Positions 51,467 to 56,677 of a DNA stretch of 56,677 nucleotides are shown piece after piece. How positions within the stretch are numbered: position 1 is the stretch's first letter; every line of letters starts with the position of its first letter. Source of the DNA: Thiogranum sp. (GTDB lineage Bacteria; Pseudomonadota; Gammaproteobacteria; DSM-19610); NCBI GenBank assembly GCA_022340245.1, contig JAJDOI010000112.1, positions 1 through 56,677 on the forward strand. The letters run 5' to 3'. Position numbers and translations under genes: made by a program. The notes beneath the pieces were generated by a model, which saw nothing but the letters and a program-made list of their open reading frames with translations, had not been told where the DNA came from and ran no database searches.

Positions 51467-51754
51467 ATGAAAAAAACCGGCGATGTGCCAATTTGGGTCT
51501 ACCTTGCATTTTCAAGTATCGCGACGCGAAAAGGGGCCTTGTTACTGATCGGGTCCTGCATCGTGTTTTCCGTCTATTGTATCCCCTGGGTACAGATTTT
51601 CCCGGACCGCGATTGGGTCGGGCGCCTGTTTCTTGTCGACGACTGGAGCTGGTTTGCGGCGATGGTTCCCATTACATTGTGGTACTGGTTGAGTTTGAAG
51701 TGGGTTGATAACAACACCGGATGGCAGGATAGCGAAGGGGCGCAAGGTTTGTAG
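51467..51754 (+). CDS. Small membrane protein, unknown function
   Basis: A 95-residue protein with two likely membrane spans (about 22-42 and 58-78), starting MKKTGDVPIWVYLAFSSIAT. It contains PDRDWVGRLFLVDDWSWFAA between the spans and ends in a polar tail. I do not recognise the family. The frame is open upstream to 51290 but the extension looks non-coding; ATG 51467 with GGGGGA upstream is preferred. It converges on cydB. Confidence 0.55.
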   Translation: MKKTGDVPIWVYLAFSSIATRKGALLLIGSCIVFSVYCIPWVQIFPDRDWVGRLFLVDDWSWFAAMVPITLWYWLSLKWVDNNTGWQDSEGAQGL

Positions 51755-51808
51755 CTTGCGAAGGCGGGGTATGCGGTGTCGTAGGGGTAGTTGGATCGCT
51801 GCCTGTGC

Positions 51809-52840
51809 TCAGTGAGCCGGGTCGTCACCATCGACCCTGTATTCCTCAAGCTTTCCACTGAACACCGCATATTGATAGGCGTTGTAGAAAATCATAATCG
51901 GAATAAAGAAACTGACAATCGCGAGCATGAACACCAGGGTGTTAGGCGCGGCCGCCGCCTCGAAAACGGTGATGGCTTCGGGAACCAGGTAGGGAAAAAA
52001 CGTCGCGCCCAGGCCCGCAAAGGAAGCCACGAAAATCAGCAGGGTCCACACAAAGGGCGCCACGGTTCTGCGCTGTGCCAGGCTGCGGAACAGCATGGCG
52101 AATGCGAACAGCGCCATGGCCGGCAACGCCGCATAGTAGTAGACATTCGGCAGACTGAACCAGCGAGCGAAGATCCACTCGTAGCGCAATGGACACCACA
52201 GGCTGACCACCGCGGCGACGGCCAGCATGGCGACTGCCAGATACCTGGCCAGGCGATAGAGCCGATCCTCCAACATGCCATGCATCCGGATCATCAGGTA
52301 GGTGGTCCCCAACAGGGTATAGCCGACGAGCACACCGCCCGTTGCCAGCAGGCTGAACGGTGTCAACCAGTCAAACGTGCCACCCGTGAAGCGGCCCTGC
52401 TCGACGGTCGGGCCTTGCAGCAAACCGCCGAGCGCGAGCCCCTGGGCGCCCGCGGCAACAAGGCTACCGAACCCGAAGGCCCACTCCCAGACCGATTCGC
52501 GCTGCGCGAGGTGGCGAAACTCGAAGGCCACACCGCGGAAGATGAAGCCGAACAACATCAGCATCATGGGAATATACAGCGCATGGAAGACAACCCCGAA
52601 CGCCAGCGGGAAAGCGCCGAACAGCGTGCCTCCCACGATCACGATCCACGTTTCGTTGGCGTCCCAGACTGTGCCAAGGCTGTTCATCATTACGCCCCGT
52701 CGCGCCTCTTCCTTGACAAACAACGACAGGATGCCGACGCCCAGGTCGAAACCGTCGAGCACGACATAGAACATCAGGAACAGTCCGATAATCAGAAACC
52801 AGATCGTCGCAAGCATCGGTAGTGTGGAGCTGGCATCCAT
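51809..52840 (-). CDS. cydB: Cytochrome bd-type ubiquinol oxidase subunit II
   Basis: A 343-residue membrane protein with about eight to nine spans. FYVVLDGFDLGVGIL near 24, TVWDANETWIVIVGGTLFGAFPLAF near 57 and GATFFPYLVP near 284 are CydB/CioB marks. With CydA it reduces oxygen to water using quinol. The start lies 12 bases after the cydA stop. No cydX gene is visible downstream. Confidence 0.93.
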   Translation of the reverse strand: MDASSTLPMLATIWFLIIGLFLMFYVVLDGFDLGVGILSLFVKEEARRGVMMNSLGTVWDANETWIVIVGGTLFGAFPLAFGVVFHALYIPMMLMLFGFIFRGVAFEFRHLAQRESVWEWAFGFGSLVAAGAQGLALGGLLQGPTVEQGRFTGGTFDWLTPFSLLATGGVLVGYTLLGTTYLMIRMHGMLEDRLYRLARYLAVAMLAVAAVVSLWCPLRYEWIFARWFSLPNVYYYAALPAMALFAFAMLFRSLAQRRTVAPFVWTLLIFVASFAGLGATFFPYLVPEAITVFEAAAAPNTLVFMLAIVSFFIPIMIFYNAYQYAVFSGKLEEYRVDGDDPAH

Positions 52841-52852
52841 CAGTGTGTGCCT

Positions 52853-54265
52853 CTAGTGTTCGGTGCTGGTCCCGCCGGGGGAGCCGGGTGCCGGTTTGGG
52901 CTCCGGCCGGCCCGGCAGGGGGCTCTGCAGGTCAGGACCCTCGATGGCGATACGACGCGCGAACGCGAAAGCGGTAATACCTATCAGCGCGTAGATAAGC
53001 ACAAACCCTGTCAGCGACCAGAGCACGGAACCGGTGGTGAGCGTGCTGGCACCCTCGGACGTTCGTATAAGCCCATAGACCAGCCAGGGCTGGCGCCCGA
53101 CTTCGCGGACCAACCAGCCGGCCTCCAGTGCCAGGTAAACCGCGGGAATGGCGGCGATCCAGGCCCGCATCAGCCAGTGCTGGTCGCAGACCCGTGAAGG
53201 CTGCAGGTGGCCCCGGCGCCAGGCGACGAGCGTCCAGATGGCCAGCACTGCGATAAACACCCCGGCGGCAAGCATGACACGGAAGCCATAATAGGGGATC
53301 CACACCGGTGGCTGGTCCGCGCGCGGGAAGTCGCGCAACCCTCTGACCTCGCCGGTCATGGAATGCGTCACGATCAGGCTCAGAGCGTTGGGGATCTCCA
53401 CTGCCCAGCGATTCTCCTGCGCCGTGGTATCGGGCCAGGCGACCACCGACCAGGCCGCGCCTTCACCGGGCGGGTTTGTGTGCCAGTGTGCCTCGATGGC
53501 AGCCAGCTTGGCCGGCTGGTGCTCGGCCAAGGCAGCGCCCGCCAGGTCGCCAACCAGGATCTGCACCGGGGCGACAATTGCGGTTGCCAGCACCGCGAAT
53601 CTGAACATCGGCAGGAAGAAATCGACATGACGCCGTTTGAGCAGGTACCAGGCACCGAAGCCGGCCATGACCACCGTGCTCAGTTCGATGCAGGCGAGGA
53701 ACATGTGAGTAAATGAGTGGACCAGATCGGGCGTGAAGATCGCCTCCAGGAAGTCAGTGACGACAAATTTTCCGTCGCTGATGATTACCCCGCGGGGCGT
53801 CTGCATCCACGCATTCGCCACCATTATCCAGAATGCGGAAAACACCCCGCCCAGAACCACCATTGCCGTGGCGAACAGATGCATCGGCGGGGGCACGCGG
53901 TTCCAGCCGAACATCATAATGCCGAGAAATCCTGCCTCGGTGGCGAAAGCAAGCACCGTCTCAAAACCGAGGATATTGCCGACGAAATTTCCCGCTGCAA
54001 TGGAAAACGGGCCCCAATTGGTACCGAACGCGAATTCCATGGGAAGTCCCGATACCACGCCGACCCCGAAATTGAGCAGAAAGATGCGGCTCCAGAAGCG
54101 GGCCTGGCGGTAGTAGTACGCCTGTCCGGTGCGCAGCCACATAGCCTCCCACCCGAACAGTATCAGCGAGAGACCGATGGTGAGGGGTGGCCAGAGGATG
54201 TGGAATGCGGCGACGAATGCAAACTGCGCCCGCGAGAGGAGGGTGGGATCGAGCCACGAGTCCAT
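52853..54265 (-). CDS. cydA: Cytochrome bd-type ubiquinol oxidase subunit I (CioA-like)
   Basis: A 470-residue haem-binding subunit. AFVAAFHILWPPLTIGLSL puts a haem His at 22. MEFAFGTNWGPFS, HSFTHMFLACIELSTVVMAG and the quinol-side DLAGAALAEHQPAKLAAIE are family marks. The length and a short Q-loop suggest the cyanide-insensitive CioA type, which works with low proton-motive yield but tolerates inhibitors such as sulfide and cyanide. That would suit a sulfur oxidiser, but it is inference. The C-terminus is a Pro-rich tail. Confidence 0.93.
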   Translation of the reverse strand: MDSWLDPTLLSRAQFAFVAAFHILWPPLTIGLSLILFGWEAMWLRTGQAYYYRQARFWSRIFLLNFGVGVVSGLPMEFAFGTNWGPFSIAAGNFVGNILGFETVLAFATEAGFLGIMMFGWNRVPPPMHLFATAMVVLGGVFSAFWIMVANAWMQTPRGVIISDGKFVVTDFLEAIFTPDLVHSFTHMFLACIELSTVVMAGFGAWYLLKRRHVDFFLPMFRFAVLATAIVAPVQILVGDLAGAALAEHQPAKLAAIEAHWHTNPPGEGAAWSVVAWPDTTAQENRWAVEIPNALSLIVTHSMTGEVRGLRDFPRADQPPVWIPYYGFRVMLAAGVFIAVLAIWTLVAWRRGHLQPSRVCDQHWLMRAWIAAIPAVYLALEAGWLVREVGRQPWLVYGLIRTSEGASTLTTGSVLWSLTGFVLIYALIGITAFAFARRIAIEGPDLQSPLPGRPEPKPAPGSPGGTSTEH

Positions 54266-54634
54266 TGAGGATCTCCTCCGACCGCGACTTTCTGGCGGCG
54301 GTTGCGCAGTTTAGGCAGAGAGAGGTCATCCAGCCTCTCACGCAGACGCCGGCGTCTGCTCAGGCACGGCGTTGCTCGTGCGTGAACGGCCGACTATCCA
54401 AGGATAGGAAATCGAATGAGGTTTTTCCAGGCAGGCCCGCAGCGCGGGCAGGGGAAAAAGCAGCGCGTTCCGGGGTGCGCGGCGGGGTCGTCCGGCTGTC
54501 GCCGTGCCGGTTTTGATCAATCATAGCTAAAAGCTATGACTATTATCGCAACAAACGATTTCATCTATTCATCGGCAGCCGCGATACTGGTCCCCGAAGC
54601 CTGTACACAACCCGGCTGAAAGGAGGGTAAGTCG
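54266..54634. other. Divergent regulatory region between cydA and the OxyR-box operon
   Basis: About 370 bases, GC-rich near cydA and AT-rich from about 54510. The AT-rich part holds the OxyR-type site listed separately. I found no clear FNR or ArcA box for cydA. There is no gene here. Confidence 0.5.
54523..54559 (+). promoter_or_regulatory. Predicted OxyR binding site
   Basis: ATAGCTAAAAGCTAT (54523-54537) fits every fixed position of the OxyR half-site ATAG-n-T-nnn-A-n-CTAT. After the standard seven-base spacer, ATCGCAACAAACGAT (54545-54559) fits 7 of 10 fixed positions of a second half-site. The site lies about 75 bases before the DUF2061 start and ahead of a peroxiredoxin gene, a classical OxyR target. 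A -10-like CTATTC follows at about 54564. Confidence 0.65.
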
Positions 54635-54844
54635 ATGCACAAGACCATGAGTTTCGCAGTCGTGCATTTCACGGTGGCCCTCACCGTGGGATACCTGATG
54701 ACCGGTAGCGCACTGGTCGGCGGGGCCATCGCGATGGTCGAACCGGCGGTCAATACCGTCGCTTACCACTTTCACGAACGGGTCTGGAACCGGCTGGGCG
54801 GGGTACACGGCGCTTCGCCGCGGCGTCTCGCGCAGCAGGCATGA
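54635..54844 (+). CDS. DUF2061 membrane protein
   Basis: A 69-residue protein of the DUF2061 family: KTMSFAVVHFTVALTVGYLMTG, then GGAIAMVEPAVNTVAYHFHERVWNRLG. Two spans (about 6-26 and 28-44). Function unknown. A strong AAAGGAGGG site precedes ATG. It lies 29 bases before the peroxiredoxin-glutaredoxin gene, so both would share the OxyR-box promoter; its presence suggests membrane protection or transport linked to peroxide stress, which is inference. Confidence 0.85.
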   Translation: MHKTMSFAVVHFTVALTVGYLMTGSALVGGAIAMVEPAVNTVAYHFHERVWNRLGGVHGASPRRLAQQA

Positions 54845-54873
54845 ATTCAACGTAAACGATAAAGGAGTTACAC

Positions 54874-55617
54874 ATGTTAGAGAATCGCGAAGGCCAGAAT
54901 GTGCCGCAGGTAACCTTTCGTACCCGTCGTGACCACGCCTGGGTCGATGTGACCAGCGATGGAATCTTCAAGGGCAGGACCGTGGTAGTGTTCTCGCTGC
55001 CCGGGGCCTTCACCCCAACCTGTTCGTCCACGCACGTGCCGCGCTACAACCAGTTGACGCCGACCTTGAAGAAGCACGGTGTTGATGAAGTGATCTGTGT
55101 CTCGGTCAATGATGCCTTCGTGATGAACGAGTGGCGCAACGATCAGAAGGCGTTTAACGTAAAGTTCATGCCGGACGGCAACGGCGACTTCAGTCGCGGC
55201 ATGGGCATGCTGGTGCCGAAGAACGACCTTGGCTTCGGCGAGCGTTCCTGGCGCTACTCCATGCTGGTCAAGGACGGTGTCGTCGAGAAGATGTTCATCG
55301 AGCCGGACGTCCCCGGTGATCCCTTCGAGGTCTCCGATGCCGACACCATGCTCGACTACATCGCGCCGGAGGCTGCAAGGCCACTCGATGTTACCGTGTT
55401 CGCCCGTGAGGGCTGCGAGTACTGCGCGCGTGCCAAAGGCCTGCTGCACGATGCGGGTATCCAGTTCGAAGAGCTGGTATTGAACCGCGATTTCAGCGAA
55501 TCGACGATACGCGCAGTCTCGGGAACCTCGACGGTGCCGCAGGTGTTCATCAACGGTGAATACATCGGTGGGTCGGAAGCCCTGGAGAGCTATCTGAGTA
55601 AGTCGAAAGCCGCCTGA
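54874..55617 (+). CDS. Peroxiredoxin 5-glutaredoxin hybrid protein
   Basis: A 247-residue fusion. Residues 1-165 are a Prx5-type peroxiredoxin with the peroxidatic Cys in [14 protein letters not shown] at about 43-56. Residues 172-247 are a glutaredoxin with CEYC near 181 and [16 protein letters not shown]. The hybrid reduces hydrogen peroxide and organic peroxides with glutathione, as in Haemophilus influenzae. AAAGGAG precedes ATG. The upstream OxyR-type site and the hairpin at 55638-55662 frame a peroxide-stress transcript. Confidence 0.93.
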   Translation: MLENREGQNVPQVTFRTRRDHAWVDVTSDGIFKGRTVVVFSLPGAFTPTCSSTHVPRYNQLTPTLKKHGVDEVICVSVNDAFVMNEWRNDQKAFNVKFMPDGNGDFSRGMGMLVPKNDLGFGERSWRYSMLVKDGVVEKMFIEPDVPGDPFEVSDADTMLDYIAPEAARPLDVTVFAREGCEYCARAKGLLHDAGIQFEELVLNRDFSESTIRAVSGTSTVPQVFINGEYIGGSEALESYLSKSKAA

Positions 55618-55637
55618 CCGTCGGCTGTGGCAGTCAT

Positions 55638-55662
55638 CGGTGGCCCGGTAACCGGGCCACCG
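55638..55662 (+). terminator. Terminator-like hairpin after the peroxiredoxin gene
   Basis: CGGTGGCCCGG-TAA-CCGGGCCACCG is a perfect 11-base stem with a three-base loop, 20 bases after the stop codon. A U-tract is missing, but the stem is very strong and well placed for termination. Confidence 0.7.
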
Positions 55663-55663
55663 G

Positions 55664-55891
55664 TGTTGCCCAGTCGACGAGACTACCAGTTTCGCCAGGG
55701 GTGGCCACGAGAATCTCGCCGAGCATAATTCTGGCGCCTGCGCGGCTTGCCACGGTGGCGGCTCGCGTTCCAGCAACACCGGTACTGTGTTGTCTGTCGC
55801 CAAGGCGGACCGCAACCTGCGCGGCACGCTGGTGCGCAAGGGTGAAGCGGTGGGTTGTAGTGTCTGCCACGGGTCTGGCGGTGTTGACTGA
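55664..55891 (+). pseudogene. Remnant of a dihaem c-type cytochrome
   Basis: An uninterrupted frame of about 75 codons, without a good start, reads ...GGHENLAEHNSGACAACHGG... then GTLVRKGEAVGCSVCHGSGG and stops at 55891. Two c-type haem motifs in the same frame (CAACH at 55739-55753 and CSVCH at 55856-55870) are unlikely by chance. No ATG opens the frame and no signal peptide exists, so it is probably the 3' piece of a cytochrome gene lost by deletion. A short gene starting at a GTG near 55786 would hold only the second motif and is unlikely. Confidence 0.5.
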
Positions 55892-56226
55892 TTGCATCTG
55901 TCCCGTTGAGGTCAGGCGGCAAGGATGCCGCAAATTACCCGTTGGCCTGATTTGAAAACCCGAGGTAGCAACAAGCGGGCATCCGATCTGCACTGTTCGT
56001 TCTGTTCGCAGCTTTGCCTGAATCCAGGTATTTTCTGAGGATACCTTTAGCCCTATGTGCGCTGCCGAACTGAAAGTACATGGCTAATGCGATTAGGATG
56101 ATTCAAACGGACATCGGTTAATTGCTGAATCAGCTACGGGATCGTCCCTCCGTTGATGATTGCAGGACACCTGGGAACCAGGTCTGCTGTATGCCTTCCA
56201 TACAAATCAACTTGAGGTAGCAGATT
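55892..56226. other. Intergenic leader of the sulfur-globule-like gene
   Basis: About 335 AT-richer bases with no gene. ACCTGG-GAA-CCAGGT (56169-56183) is a perfect six-base stem in the probable leader, and GAGGTAG at 56213-56219 is the ribosome site. A promoter is expected in 56050-56150 but no clear match to consensus was seen. Confidence 0.5.
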
Positions 56227-56655
56227 ATGAATAATCTGACCAAAACATTGTGTGCCGCTGGCATTGCCGGTGCCATGACGATTCCTTTCACGGCAGCTCA
56301 GGCCTGGAGTCCATGGGGCGGCGGTGGTCCTTGGAGTAATGGCTGGGGTAATGACAGCTCGGGTGAGGGCTGGGGCGATGGCTCCGGTGATATGGACTTC
56401 AGTATGAGCGGTGGCGGCCATGGCAGTGGTTATGGACGGGGTCGTGGTCATGGTTATGGCTCTGGCTATAATTATGGTGGCTATCCGGGTTATGGCTATG
56501 GTGGCTATCCCGGTTATGGTGGCTGGGGTGGTCCTCCTGCCTATGGCGGTTATCCCGGTGGCTATGGCGGCGGCTATCCTGGCGCCTATGGTGCTCCGTA
56601 TGGTTATGCTCCCCCGGCGGCTGCACCCGCACAACCAGCCGCACCGGCCAAGTAG
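56227..56655 (+). CDS. Sulfur-globule-like secreted Gly/Tyr/Trp-rich protein
   Basis: A 142-residue protein. Signal peptide about 1-25 (ends AAQA). The mature part is rich in Gly, Tyr, Trp and Pro: AWSPWGGGGPWSNGWGN, GYPGYGYGGYPGYGGWGGPP, ending in an Ala-Pro tail. Sulfur globule proteins of purple sulfur bacteria have this composition and a signal peptide, and coat periplasmic sulfur globules. The match is in composition and layout, not in a diagnostic motif, so other structural roles are possible. Confidence 0.65.
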   Translation: MNNLTKTLCAAGIAGAMTIPFTAAQAWSPWGGGGPWSNGWGNDSSGEGWGDGSGDMDFSMSGGGHGSGYGRGRGHGYGSGYNYGGYPGYGYGGYPGYGGWGGPPAYGGYPGGYGGGYPGAYGAPYGYAPPAAAPAQPAAPAK

Positions 56656-56677
56656 CAAGTAACCCTATAAAACCCTA

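Noticed and set aside
55701-55955. 84-codon plus-strand frame with ATG
   Set aside because: Different frame from the haem motifs; Arg/Ala-rich with no family pattern. The cytochrome remnant in the neighbouring frame explains this DNA better.
56134-56658. 174-codon minus-strand frame
   Set aside because: Repetitive Thr/Ile/Ala shadow of the Gly-rich sulfur-globule-like gene.

Overview
The window is GC-rich DNA with tight gene packing. It looks like a chromosome segment of a gammaproteobacterium, most likely a sulfur oxidiser near the Chromatiales. This placement is inference. It rests on a Gly/Tyr/Trp-rich secreted protein like the sulfur globule proteins (56227-56655), a membrane-bound formate dehydrogenase cluster with DUF3305/DUF3306/TorD partners, a cyanide-insensitive-type bd oxidase, a TfpX/TfpZ-like pilin accessory protein and a REP-associated transposase. 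I saw no rRNA, tRNA or CRISPR array.

Layout. 1-2000 is an accessory patch: the tail of an RHS protein with a phospholipase A2-like toxin tip, a small membrane protein in the immunity position, and a RAYT transposase between inverted copies of a REP-like repeat. 2121-4136 holds a TfpX/TfpZ-like protein and an HPPD-like VOC dioxygenase. 4571-11028 is one co-directional run: circularly permuted ATP-grasp, alpha-E protein, glycogen phosphorylase and soluble transhydrogenase. 11068-16978 is a carbohydrate cluster: a DUF1537 acid-sugar kinase, a phosphoketolase-like TPP enzyme, an IclR regulator with candidate operators, and a class II aldolase fused to a Dabb domain. 17151-21822 has a GFA protein, a divergent pair of cell-wall enzymes (YcbK-like and L,D-transpeptidase), an exported amidohydrolase and a Gly-Pro-Tyr repeat protein. 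22166-26387 is an operon for an exported isoquinoline-oxidoreductase-like molybdoenzyme with its XdhC and MocA-like maturation factors. 26394-30697 carries a second glycogen phosphorylase and a PTS enzyme I-like protein with an extra four-cysteine insertion.

From 31093 to 46903 nearly everything serves molybdenum/tungsten enzymes. There is a tungstate transporter operon (tupA, tupB, and a tupC fused in frame to mobA) running into moeA and mobB, then moaA-fdhD, then a divergent formate dehydrogenase operon. The transporter supplies the oxyanion, MoaA/MoeA/MobA/MobB build the guanylylated cofactor, FdhD sulfurates it, the TorD-like chaperone and the Tat system deliver the catalytic subunit, and FdhB/FdhC pass electrons to quinone.

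The right end has an MscS-type channel with CorA, two unassigned small genes, a CioAB-type oxidase, a predicted OxyR-controlled DUF2061/peroxiredoxin-glutaredoxin operon, a remnant of a dihaem c-type cytochrome, and the sulfur-globule-like gene.

The most unusual items are the TupC-MobA fusion, the aldolase-Dabb fusion inside an unassigned sugar-acid cluster with matched IclR operators, the four-cysteine enzyme I-like protein, the RHS-PLA2/immunity pair, and the OxyR box. All functions are read from sequence patterns alone; no database search was possible.
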